From Phialocephala subalpina (taxonomy: Eukaryota; Ascomycota; Leotiomycetes; Helotiales; Mollisiaceae): 64,000 bases of DNA. The first letter of the stretch is position 1. Each line of letters starts with the position of its first letter. Position numbers and translations under genes: made by a program. The stretch is taken from contig FJOG01000023.1 of assembly GCA_900073065.1 (NCBI GenBank), positions 686,179 to 750,178 of the forward strand. The letters are read 5' to 3'. The notes under the pieces were generated by a model. It was not told the origin of the DNA. It saw nothing but the letters and a program-made list of their open reading frames with translations, and searched no databases. Positions 22,613 through 33,143 of the stretch are shown here, in pieces.

Positions 22613-24195
22613 TTAACCCACCAGACTCACAGCAGCTTCTGGCCAGCTGCCCCAAATCAGTGGTCTATCAGTGATTCTAGTACTCATAGGCTGCAGGACC
22701 CTCAATCTTCGCTTCGTTTCATCCACTTCTGCTACGTACACAAAGCCCATAACGCTAGCATCCCTGACGGCATCCTGAGAATCGTTTACCGTGGCATACA
22801 TAACTGCAAGTATGCAGTGCTGCATGGAGGGATTGGGCTCTACCTTCTCGAACAGTCCTTGCTCTGTCTCCTCGACTCCGCCTGGAAGAAATGAATTTGC
22901 GTGTGCTATGGAGTGTAAGCTTGGATCCACAATAGGTGCAGATATCAAATAAATACCTTCCCGGATCTTGTATATCAGGAGGTCGTCGTAGCCTATGGTT
23001 TGTGTATGAGGGCTGAGTGTTGTTCTGGCATTGCCGAAGAAGTACTCCTTGATGGCCGCTTCGTTGGTCTGATGGGTGAATGTTTCGTCTCGGTCAACAC
23101 AACCACCGGATTTGTCCAGCTTGACAAGAGTGATTGTCTCGCCTGTGCTTGTGCGGTATGTCGAGAATTTTCGGAGCATTTCGCTATGTAATCTCTCTGA
23201 CCCAATCACGAGTACGGTATTGACTGTGTATACCGATCAACCAATCATCCAAAGTAAGTACCGGAGTTGTACTAACCTGAGAACTCTGATACAATGTGTG
23301 ATATCAAGTCAAATCCGCCTTTCCCTTGACTTATGACTCCTGGAGTATCGATGATCATCCCCGTTGCCTTAATAGCTGGGTCATCCGTCAACCTGCTTGT
23401 AGATGCCAGGGCCAATCTGGTAATAATTGGCTTGTATAGCTTCGTGTTGTCTTCTGGGCTTGGTAGACCGTAATAGTAACATAACGGCAGCTTCACAGGT
23501 ATCGGACTTGATGTGCTCGTAGGACTGCTTCCCCAGCCTTGCTCCACATCGATAATCGAAGCAAACGGCGTTGCAGTCAAGCTTCCAGGAATTGACAATA
23601 GGCCTTCTCTCGAGTCCGTGTTGATGACCATAGGCTGCCGTCCCATTCGTAACGAATATGCCGTCAGGAGCTTCACCAGACTTGTCTTTCCCGCATTCGT
23701 TGGTCCAACCACCAGTACTCTTGGTCCTTCACGCCCATTCTGCGCTGCCTCGTCTCGTAACTTCTCCAGGGCAAAATGTGTATTGACATATTGTGTCATC
23801 GGCGTTTCCTCTGCTGTGTACTCCTCGCATGTCCCCGTTACTTCTATCCTGCAGCCATGCCATGTGTATATCGAGGACTTGACTCCGCGGAATGTGTAGA
23901 GGTGGTTGACTGCGAGTTCTGTTCCAAATATCTCTGCGGTTCCTGAAAGGATCTCGGACATGGTCAGTTGTGACTCCGGCTTGAGAGAGCTTTTCATACT
24001 TTAACATCGATTTTCTCTCCAATTTCGACTTCAAACCGCCATTCTGAGTTTGCTTGGAGCTCATGGACAGCTACTGGTGCTTCGAGAATTGGTGCAGAGA
24101 ACGCAGCCTATTTTTCTCGATTAGTCCCGTCCTCAGGAATACGATATTCAAATGCTTACCGCCGGCGCAGCTTGTCCCAGACCTGGAATGGACAT
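22613..24195 (-). CDS. clp1: CLP1, mRNA cleavage and polyadenylation factor
   Basis: CLP1 belongs to the cleavage factor IA complex that forms mRNA 3' ends and is an ATP-binding relative of polynucleotide kinases. Exons are 24195-24160, 24107-24000, 23952-23277, 23223-22957 and 22905-22613, in phase, giving 459 aa. The first exon encodes only 12 residues, so an annotation starting at the internal Met near 23997 would miss the true N-terminus. The Walker A loop GPTNAGKT is at about 131-138. The SGTAEIFGTEL block and the later IIDTPGVISQGKGG and VLVIGSERLHSEM match the family. The C-terminus (MGFVYVAEVDETKRRLRVLQP) fits the last domain. The start is 249 bp from the divergent gene at 24445. Confidence 0.95.
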
Positions 24196-24444
24196 TTCGT
24201 CTTTGTCGTTGTTCAAGATTTGTTTGCTCGGTGGGGAGAACAGGCTTTAAGGCTAGATGAACAGGGGTCTTGAGCTTCAGCCTTGTGGCGATTTGATGTT
24301 TTTCTGTGGCTTCGTGTTTTTATTTACTTTCGACGCCGCGTCGTCGCGTAGGATTCATTAGCATTCTAAATTTCACCGCATCGGAGACTTTCGTCCACAG
24401 CCACCTGCCATTAACAAGTGGCAATTTCTCGCAATTGAGTCAGA
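24196..24444. promoter_or_regulatory. Divergent promoter region, CLP1 / duplicated-domain gene
   Basis: These 249 bp separate two opposite start codons and must contain both promoters. I see no clear core element. Confidence 0.5.
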
Positions 24445-26157
24445 ATGCCTCGAGTAACTCGAAGCAAGAAAGCTCCTCCTGAAGACGCCAGTAAATCCAC
24501 CTCCCTATCCGAGACCTCATCAACCGCACTTCAGCCGAAATCCACTAATACCCTCAAACGGCCATTCAACGAGGGTACAGACAAGAAAGGCAAGAGATCT
24601 ATTTCAACGGGCCCCAAAGCCAAACGATCCGCTGTGTCACGGCCAACATCAGCAACGTCGAAGAAACCAAAAGTGTCGGAAGAGAAATGGGATGTAGAAG
24701 GCGTCTACACCATCAAAGATGTGGATAAAGTTACAGCAGATTTGAAACGCAGATACGGGACACTTGATATTTCAAGCTTTTCCCTCAAAGTCTTCTACAC
24801 AACATGCGGGTCGTATTTATACGTGATTTTCACCTTCGGCGAACTTCAAGGCATCATTCGACTTTGTCCCGAGGAGGCCATCAAGTCGCGCTCTAATAAA
24901 ATTTTGACGTCGGCAGAGTTTGAACAAGTTTGTCATCTAAAGGACTCCCAGAAACCCGACCCGAAGACTAAGAGATGGGTTATGAGATGGAGGGGAAGAG
25001 CGGGAGGAATGTTATTAGGCAAGTGCGTTGGTGGAGAAATCGACAACTACTACATAGGGACCTTTCAGCGTGATATTCCTTCAGGCAAAGAAGACTTATG
25101 TGGTATGAAGATGGAATTCGTCTTTCGTTATGACGACAACATCTTCTTATTCCATGCAACGAAAACTGGTAATCTCACAGAACCAGCCTATCCGCCATGG
25201 ACATTGAAAAAAAAGTGGAACGACTTGTGGAATTCAGATTGGGGTTCGGAATCGGAAGACAGCCCTTCTGAGGCAGAGTCAACGCCCCCGGCAAAATCTT
25301 TCTCAAAGGCCAAGCCGGTGCTCAAAGCACAGGAAGATCTTGGAAGTCCTGCTTCAACTTCGAGTGAGCAGGTCTTCTTCACTATATCTGAGCTGAAGGC
25401 TCTACGGGCAAAAGCCATGGCAGACACCGCCGCTCGAGGGGAAATCTGGGTAGACAAGGAAGAAGTCCCAATGGCAATCCTTAGGCGGCCCAGTCCCCCG
25501 CCTTATCAGAGCATACCAGGTGGCAAAGGCTTCAATAAGTTCATAGAACTTCCTCCGGATTGGTCCTGGGACGTGACAGGTCATTGGGAAATCAAGGGTT
25601 CGCCTCGTCTCTGGGATTGTCTGGGAGTGGACGGTGAGACTCCTTTGACGATGCTATTTCGTGTTTCCAACAATCCACTTCACACACGAGTGCGTCGGCA
25701 GCTGTGGGCGACTTTCACTTTCGGGAAGTTACTTGGAACCATGCGCTTCAGCCCCAAAAAAGGTCCAGTTTCGAATCGCCCAGACACGCTCAAGAAATTC
25801 GAGCAGGAGTGTGTCCTTCAATCAGGTTGCTGGCCGGGCGACTCTCCGCAAGGTCAAAACGAGTGGTACATCAGATGGAGGGGAAGAAGTAGTGTTTTTA
25901 GCAGTGAGGATGGGAGCGATCAATGGCAAGGAGAATCGAAGTTCAAGAAGGGTGAGTCTGGGAAATTGATCTTCGAGTCTACATTCATGCACAACTTCCA
26001 GCCTGTGCTCTTCACGGCCGAGAGAGTGCGAGCCCGCACTCCGTCAAAGAAGAATGAGACTACAGTCTTAACCTGTTGGGATTCTGATAAGCCGGAGTCA
26101 GCAAGGAGAGGCCGCACATACATTGTGCCAGCCAATTCCAATTGGCCATATTCTTAG
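24445..26157 (+). CDS. Unknown single-exon protein with two copies of an unnamed domain
   Basis: I do not recognise this 570-aa protein. The first 85 residues are basic and Ser/Lys-rich with possible nuclear signals (KKGKRS, KAKRS). Two related domains follow. Copy A (about 90-250) runs WDVEG, FTFGELQGIIRLCP, FEQVCHL, WVMRWRGRAGG and ends FLFHATKTG. Copy B (about 370-540) runs WDVTGHWEI, FTFGKLLGTMRFSP, FEQECVL, WYIRWRGRSS and ends PVLFTAERV. The shared order W-D-V-x-G, FTFG-x-L-x-G, FEQ-x-C, RWRGR shows internal duplication. The linker between them is acidic and Ser-rich. A decayed paralogue and a third fragment lie just downstream, so the gene family expanded locally. A beta-rich ligand- or protein-binding module is possible, but no function can be assigned. 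Confidence 0.75.
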   Translation: MPRVTRSKKAPPEDASKSTSLSETSSTALQPKSTNTLKRPFNEGTDKKGKRSISTGPKAKRSAVSRPTSATSKKPKVSEEKWDVEGVYTIKDVDKVTADLKRRYGTLDISSFSLKVFYTTCGSYLYVIFTFGELQGIIRLCPEEAIKSRSNKILTSAEFEQVCHLKDSQKPDPKTKRWVMRWRGRAGGMLLGKCVGGEIDNYYIGTFQRDIPSGKEDLCGMKMEFVFRYDDNIFLFHATKTGNLTEPAYPPWTLKKKWNDLWNSDWGSESEDSPSEAESTPPAKSFSKAKPVLKAQEDLGSPASTSSEQVFFTISELKALRAKAMADTAARGEIWVDKEEVPMAILRRPSPPPYQSIPGGKGFNKFIELPPDWSWDVTGHWEIKGSPRLWDCLGVDGETPLTMLFRVSNNPLHTRVRRQLWATFTFGKLLGTMRFSPKKGPVSNRPDTLKKFEQECVLQSGCWPGDSPQGQNEWYIRWRGRSSVFSSEDGSDQWQGESKFKKGESGKLIFESTFMHNFQPVLFTAERVRARTPSKKNETTVLTCWDSDKPESARRGRTYIVPANSNWPYS

Positions 26158-26845
26158 CTTTATTTGTATCTTGAAGGATCTTGCTTGGCCTTTTATTTTC
26201 GAAGAAAGAAATTTCCCGGAGGCTTAAAGCAGACAGATTTGTATGATCAAATTGGTTTATATGGAGTATGCATGGACCTTGGACGGTTCTATGGCAGGGG
26301 AGTTTTGTTTCTAGATTTTGAGTTTGAGATACTGACTTGAAATAATACGCCCGGAGTTGATCATCGATATTGCTGCTAATGTATAATTTATTCAAGGCTC
26401 CTCTACAGGAATTATGGATTGGGAATTCAATTACTTGCAATCATGAATCCAAACATCTTATTGTCATCCTTCTATCGGTAAATTCATAATCTCTGTTAAA
26501 AGATTTTGTGCCAGAAATATCCTACTTGCTCTCAAATGCGTTACCTTTTTCATTCTAACGTCCCCTTACTCTTAATCTAATATGCTCATCATATTCTACT
26601 AACTCTTTACACTTAATTCATACAGGGGACGATATGGCTGTAGTAAATCTGAAAGTGGGGCTAGAAAATGGCCAAGTCCAAGCGCGTTGCGTCTCCCAAG
26701 ATCAATATCAATATTGACTTCAGGCATTGCGACAACGACAACAGCGCTCTCTCCAACCAAACCTTCATCCTCCACTCGATGTATTGATCAGCGCATCCGA
26801 TTCCTTCAACAGTGCGCATGGTACAGTCCTGCTGGTGTCGTAAAG
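26158..26845. other. AT-rich spacer between tandem paralogues
   Basis: This is the 3' flank of the intact gene and the degenerate upstream part of the next copy. A short open stretch at 26669-26785 (MAKSKRVASPK start) resembles the basic N-terminus of the family and may be its decayed beginning. Confidence 0.5.
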
Positions 26846-28803
26846 ATGCCTGCCGCATCCCAGTCCAAAGCGCTTCAGCCAAAATCAACGAATGTTTTGA
26901 AACGACCACACAATGAGAAAAAGGGCAAGGGCAAGAACCCTGTAGGTCCGAAGAGACAACGTACAGAGACTTCACTGCAACCTGTAGCAGTTTTACACCA
27001 TTCCCAGGCGGGGGAATCGTGGGATGTGGAGGGAAGTATAAGATTACACAGGCGGACACACATGGAGAGCTTGACATTTCGAGCTTTTCATTCAAGTTAT
27101 TTCACTTGAAAGAGGATCACAACAACTATCAGTTGTTTGCCAAATTTACTTTTGGAGACATTCAAGGTATCATGCGGTCGGTAAGTACATCCCAATTCAT
27201 CGGGGTTTTGATGCCAAGTATCAAGGAGTGCTTCTTACTTCTCAGTAAATTTTACTCGGGCTATCTTCCTTGCATTTCTCACGGCTTACATTGAAAAATG
27301 AATGCTTACCTTACCGTTTCTTAGTGTCCACATGGAACTCTTAACTCTGCTCCCGATCAGGGTCTGACCATTGAAGAGTTTGATTGTGCATGCCGTCTCA
27401 CCCAAACTACCAAACCGGGTCCAAAGAATGATGCCTATCTCATGATGTGGAGAGGTAAAGCTGGAGGAATGCGACTTGGTAAATGTGTTCGCGGAGAAGA
27501 GCTGTGGCAATGTGGCTGGACCTTCAAACCTGATATCCCTTCTGGTGGCTTGAACATAGAATTTGTCATGGGTTACGATGATAACATTTTCATCTTCAAC
27601 GCTACGAGGATTGGACAGCTTGTTGAGAAAACTGATACACATTGAGAATTGGAATACAATTGGGGCGACCTCTGGAATCTTGACTGGGGCGAAATCTCAG
27701 AAACTCTTGAGTTAGAATGGGCTATCGAGTCTGAATCCGAATTGGATTCTGAGTCCGAAGCACATGTGGATTCAGAGGGAGATCTTGGTGGGGAGCAGCC
27801 TCAAGTCGTCCAGTGGTTCACGAGATCAGAATTGATGAGACTCAGAAACCCTGACTAGCCTATAGGAAGAGCCAAAAAGATCCTGAAAACCATCCCTGAT
27901 CCCTCTATCTCAAAGTTTGTGGAACTGCCTCCTCAATGGGCTTACGATATTACGGCCATTGGAAGGTTGAGGGTACTCATCTGGATATGTGGGCTGTCAG
28001 CGGAGGTCCACGTTTCACTGAACAAGATTTCTGGTCCCGCACATACATTTAGCCAACGTTTCATCGCATTCACACATCGGAGGGCAGATATGGGGAACGT
28101 TTGACTTTGCTGGGAGGATCATAGGCGCAATGCGTTTCATCCCCCTTCCCAGACTGGTGAGCCAGCTGCCCGGAGTCCTGAGGAGTTTGAAGAAGCTTGC
28201 GTGTTGGAGAATGGATGCTGGCCGAGCCCAGAACCTAAAGGCAGAGAAGAATGGCAGTCCAGGTGGCGAGGGTTTGATGGCTACAAGTTGGCAACACTAG
28301 CCGATGTGATGGATGGCTATATCCAGTTCAAAATGGAGGATTGGAAACTGACTTTCAGTGGCTCCTTCATGCGTGGTGCCACTTCGACTATCATCAGCGC
28401 CGAAAAGATCGGAGATGTTCCGCCTCAGAAATACTGGTGGAAAGACGACGACTCTACTGTCACCGACTCCTGGGATCTTTGGGGGCGGAGGAAGGACTTT
28501 TTAAGGACTAGTGACAGTTCAACTCTTTCCAACGCCAGATCCAGCTCAAAGAGAGCGTCTGGCTCAGGAGCGACACGCCATATAGAGAAGTCTGCGGTAG
28601 AGAGAGGTAACAAGGCACTTCAAACGCTCTCTGCACGCAAGTCTCTACGAGAAGAGATCGTCGCTGATTTCCTGGGGCACGGTGAACCGTCGAAGGGTCA
28701 TGGACCAAGTCCACAAGCTGTAGCCCCTGAGCCAATACTAGCTCCTTCTCAAGCAGAAGGCTCTCGCAGGCCCTTCAACCTAATTAAGGAGCGTTCAAAT
28801 TAG
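26846..28803 (+). pseudogene. Decayed tandem paralogue of the duplicated-domain gene
   Basis: This copy has the same order as the intact gene. The shared leader (SKALQPKSTNVLKRP against TALQPKSTNTLKRP) is followed by WDVEG, then FTFGDIQGIMR, MMWRGKAGGMRLGKCV, an acidic linker, WAYDIT, FDFAGRIIGAMRF and CVLENGCWP with SRWRG. It is broken by a frameshift near 27035, an in-frame TGA at 27643-27645 at the position of a Trp in the intact copy, a TAG at 27856-27858, and further shifts near 27950 and 28010-28200. One clean intron (27181-27324, GTAAGT to TTAG) falls where the intact copy has continuous coding sequence. The last 200 codons (28201-28803) are open and extend beyond the intact gene's end with a Ser-rich tail. 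Confidence 0.85.
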
Positions 28804-29092
28804 GCTTGGGATGTAACTGGTCATTGGATACCCCTTTATGGTTCCGACACACTAGACTCTGTTGATTTTGAGCAGGGCGGTCTGGCGCTGGATATACATG
28901 CCGAATGATGCCCGGCATATCAATATTGATCGCCAACTCTATTCCGATTTCTCTGCCGACGTTATGGTGAGTGGCATAATGCGTTTCTGTCAACACGCGT
29001 TGGCATGCTCTTCGGCCGCCCAAACCAGAAGCTCTTATTGTCCATACAACGTAGGGACATCGGCAGTTACACCACTGATGGAATACACCTGA
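28804..29092 (+). pseudogene. Third fragment of the duplicated-domain family
   Basis: Immediately after the second copy's stop, AWDVTGHW matches the start of copy B in the intact gene (WSWDVTGHWEI). Further on, in another frame, RQLYSDFSADVMVSGIMRF aligns with RRQLWATFTFGKLLGTMRF. The fragment is short, shifted and has several stops, so it cannot be functional. Confidence 0.7.
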
Positions 29093-29286
29093 CTGAAGTC
29101 AACGCGAGGAGGCCATGAATCTTAGGATGTTGTACATGTGTTATGAGTTCTGGTCTGTATCAAGGTAGATTAGATATATGGCTTCGCAGCCAATGTATAC
29201 AGAGGGGAATGTACATGTCCAAACAACAATATGTCTTCTACAACTCCTTGACATATTGCTTAAGACCTCAACCCCCTGCTCTTGCC

Positions 29287-29294
29287 TATATAAA
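29287..29294 (+). promoter_or_regulatory. TATA-like box
   Basis: TATATAAA lies 53 bp before the ATG of the small reading frame at 29347. It is the main reason to consider that frame transcribed. Confidence 0.4.
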
Positions 29295-29346
29295 TCAAGT
29301 TTCACATCCATCTCGCAATATCCTAACGAAAATTCAACTACCAACT

Positions 29347-29562
29347 ATGGGACGTGAGGAGCGAGCTTGTTCTGTTCCTCAATATCAAGGTGCTGTAGCA
29401 CCGACATACCCGCGCAAGCCTATCAATACCAATATACGACGATTCTGGAATGAAGAAGTTGTATCCACCAAGCCGAGGATGATGCGTGCCTTGCATTTGA
29501 TCAACACTCTGCAGCCGGGCGAGTCGATTAGGAATTCACAATTGGTCTTGCATAAAATTTAG
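29347..29562 (+). CDS. Small hypothetical protein or gene fragment (71 aa)
   Basis: The frame starts at an ATG in fair context (CCAACTATGG) behind a TATA-like box and codes for a basic protein with no motif I recognise. After the stop, a frame near 29607-29700 codes for a hydrophobic, membrane-helix-like stretch (VVAVLYLSLFFGVIYAY), so this may be the first exon or a broken piece of a longer membrane protein. It sits between decayed genes, which lowers confidence. Confidence 0.3.
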   Translation: MGREERACSVPQYQGAVAPTYPRKPINTNIRRFWNEEVVSTKPRMMRALHLINTLQPGESIRNSQLVLHKI

Positions 29563-29765
29563 TCTCCGCCTGGTTGGGCGAGTGTTGATAAGTCGTTGAC
29601 CATTCTATCATCAGCGTCGTCGCTGTCCTGTATTTGTCTCTGTTCTTCGGCGTCATTTATGCCTACAGGGTTGGCCGCTGTCTTCGTGAAATTGCCTCAT
29701 GATTACGAGTGCCAGGAGATGGCCCTGAAATCTCGCCGTGTGGTCTACAGATTCGGACTTGATCA

Positions 29766-32700
29766 CTAGGTAGCGAGAGGTGAAGCGCCTAAGTTCACGG
29801 TGGCGCCCGTATGGACCAAGTTTTGGAGCTGATCGGATTCGTTAGCTAGAGGTCTACAGTACAATCTGTGGGACAGTAAGCTTACCATCAACGTCATCTC
29901 CCAGCTTTTCGAGCTTAACCACCTCCCCGAGCAAGTTTCTCTGTGTAGCAATAAGAGCATCGATGTGCCCAAGTAGAAGCTCAGCAAAATATATGTATAC
30001 CGGCATTCCTCGTCCTCTTGTACACATTTCACCTTGGTACATTACGTCTCCCACTATGTTTTGGCTCCTCTGGCTAATCCCGATGAGTTCATCTACCTTT
30101 TCCTGCTTAATTTGCCTTCCGCGGGTTGTTCTTCAGATAGGGCTAAGTCCCAGTAAACGATCGATTTCTGCAGAGGTGATGGGCGTCAACGCCGCAACTA
30201 TCACTGTTTGGCCCGGGACCTTCCAGTCTCGGTCAGATTCGTTTGGAAATTTGTATGATGCCGCTACGACTGGGTCTGGCCTAACATCCTTGATTATCCT
30301 CGTCTGAATGTTCCAGAAGTCCTTCGAGAGTATCTTTTTGAGGTAATCAACTCTTGCGGGGATCGCTGTTTGAATGATCGGAAGCGGAGGTTGTATCAGG
30401 ATTTCACTTGTACTTGCCACATCGATATCTGGAAACGAGCCAAGGCAAAAACCAGGGTGTGGGCCTTCGATAGGAATTCTTTTCAGAGGGATAAATCGTC
30501 CATTGAATATCTGCATTCAGTTAACAATCTCATGATGCTTGCATTCATTTCAGGCGGACGTACCGCATTCTCAGCTGAGAATCCAGGCCTAACTTTGGAG
30601 TCAGTATACTAAAATCTCTCTTGATGGCTTCAAAAGTAGAATATCATGTTTCAATGGTATTGAGACGGAATTCCATAGGGGATGACTTATCTACATCTCG
30701 CAACTCAGAAGCAGTAAAGAGGAGAAACTGTACGAAAATGGACTTACTCATTGGCTTGCTCGTCCATGAAGTACTGCTCTCGCTAATCTAGCCCCCCTGG
30801 CTTTTGAACATGTTGAGTTCTTCGCAGGTCTTCGTGTAGTTTGGTCTGGTTGATCGCGTGCATTAATTCGTGCACAATAGTGCCTGCTGCCAAAAACTGA
30901 TGTCCAAGTCTCTCTCCATCGTTAAGATCATTTCGCTACAGTGGGATAAGTAGCTCGCAAGCAATAAATATTCGGAGTGTGGGAGGCTTGACGATGTAGT
31001 CGTGAGCGATGTAGCCATCTGCAGAGAAGCCTGGGGGTGTTGTTGCCGTTATGGGATGTACGCTTCCGCTCCTTATACCAAACGTGAGATCACGCAGTGG
31101 GGAAATGTTTAGAAGCCTGCCTCGAATAATTTGACACTCTTGGACATTGGTGAGAACCGGGGCTCGAAGATGAGACGTTTTCAAATTCTGCTGAACGGCT
31201 GTGCCCTTCACAAAGGTGCCCGGGTAAGTCTGCGATCTTCGACATCCTTTCGAGGAGCTAACACCATGGCGTCAAACTAAACAAATCCCTAGTCAATCAA
31301 GAAAATATCGAAAGGATAGAAGCAACTGACCCAAAGATGACTGTCGATGTGAGACAAAATTTGTGTTGCTAGGCGTAAACATGGTTGCAATATTGGCTAG
31401 ACAAAATTGCTCTGCGCCAACCATGAGATATTGGTTCCAGCAAAGTATACATCCTTACCTGGAAACTCTATCCATCGGTTTTGTGCGAATATTGGGTTGA
31501 TTTAGACATCCAATAGATTAGACGGCGGATTACTACTGCTTATGACACATAAGTTTATGAGTTCCTGCGTCGTAAAACCCCGCAGTGTTTGCCTCTGATA
31601 CTTTTCCCTATCCAGAATTCGCTGTCGATCGAGACATGGCAGGAGTAGTTGTGAAACTGGAGTAATTGGTGTCAACTGTCTAACACGTCAGCATGTTCTT
31701 GAAAAATGTGGAAGTAAGTAAAAGCCGGCCGGAAGAAAGCTCTAAAGATATGATTGGAAAGCTTATCTTACTGCGGCGCTGAAAAATTAGAATAATACTG
31801 ACTCCGGTTTTAATCATAGTTGAATTGCCTTGGATATGTACGATCGGTGGACCTGGACTGTATTTCTTTGCAAAAGTGGTGATTACAGGTGGTAGTTGGA
31901 CCCGCGGCGCAGACGCCGTGTTCGAAGTCTGCGCCGCCGCCATCATCGCGATGTAGCAATTATATCTCTGCTCCTTGGGCGATGGGTAGTTCCATATTGG
32001 GGAAATCTTATCACTGCGGAGCTCTTTGCATATTCTTTGGAGCCCTTGCTCGGTGAACAATTGCCTGTCACAAGGAGAACAAAGGACGTGGCCAGACCAT
32101 CATGAGTCTCAGCGCTATTGTTGAGTCCGCTCTCGGACGCCACTGCAAACATTCGTTATCTTAACAAAGAAGTCAGTGCTGGTGCTTCAAGATAGCAATG
32201 CCAATTGATCCAAAGATGAATAGCGACTAATGAAAAGGCTGACGATTGTGCCAATACCAAAGTAAAAAGCGCATGGTGGGGCATTATAAATGCTCAGAAG
32301 CGTGTATTGACAGAAGGAGTTGGATAATTTCAAGGACAATTACAACAAATGATGTAAGCCAGTGACAACGTGAACAAGAAAGAACGAGATATCCAATCAT
32401 TTAAGCACGTAAAATGATAAGAACATTGAAGGGACAAGGGCGTAGCTTGATATTATATTCTAAAGCATTGAGAGGGGAGAGATTGAGAAAGAAACAGACA
32501 ACGACCATTCACATCCTGGTGATAGTTCCATCGCGAGTCAACCTATTTTCAATTTCAGTCTCATTCCTAATTCCCTACAAGCAGCCATGTAGGAAGACTT
32601 ACTGAAAAATGTTCTGGTTCTGACCACACCACCCCAAGAACAAAGGGAAACGGTGTCTCGTAACAGCAATCTTTCCGATCCCAAAGAACCTTCCTTTCAC

Positions 32701-32976
32701 CTGAAAAATTGGGTATAGGACGTCATACAATTGAGTTTAGTTTTCAATACTGTTCGTATAATCTGCTCCAGCAACGAGAGCCTGGGCCTCATCCGATCGT
32801 ACGATAGCCTCAAGCTGCGCGGAATAGGGCTCCGGGGTAGGGAAAATGCTCGGAGAAGGCGTTGCAGGGTCGATGTTCCAACCATTATCAATTCTTCGGA
32901 GCACAGGGGGCCCTCTTGATGGTTGCTTGATTAGACTGGGGAGCATTAGAATAGTTGCATTTATGAGTAGGTACAA
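29766..32976 (-). pseudogene. Decayed gene with HExxH metallopeptidase-like motif
   Basis: Several minus-strand stretches read as protein but are separated by stops and frame changes: 32976-32737 (GWNIDPATPSPSIF), 32060-31680 (YNCYIAMMAAAQ), about 31660-31330 with two stops, 31211-30936, 30890-30785, 30516-30133 and 30060-29880. The stretch near 30872-30858 reads GTIVHELMHAIN, an HExxH zinc-ligand motif as in zincin peptidases. A stop follows at about 30785, and YFMDEQANE, which could hold the third ligand, comes after it in the same frame. Further down, GFSAENAV resembles the segment following that Glu in such proteins. The parent was probably a large multi-exon fungal protein of unknown role. 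No single reading can be restored with confidence. Confidence 0.6.
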
Positions 32977-33143
32977 GAAAGGGAAGGGAAGCTACTTACC
33001 ACGAATACATTCGCTCAACTTTAGTGAAGAAATGCATTGCTCGTTGAAAGTGCACTTCTGTCACCGCAGGGAAGCTCCTGGCAATTTGTTAGGGATATCT
33101 CGATCTTGTCTAATGAAGGAGCTCTGTCTTTCCTCTTCACCAA

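Noticed and set aside
31904..31937. Inverted repeat with 11-bp arms near 31.9 kb
   Set aside because: It lies in a relic coding stretch rich in Ala codons (GCG/GCC), so it is probably a by-product of codon content.
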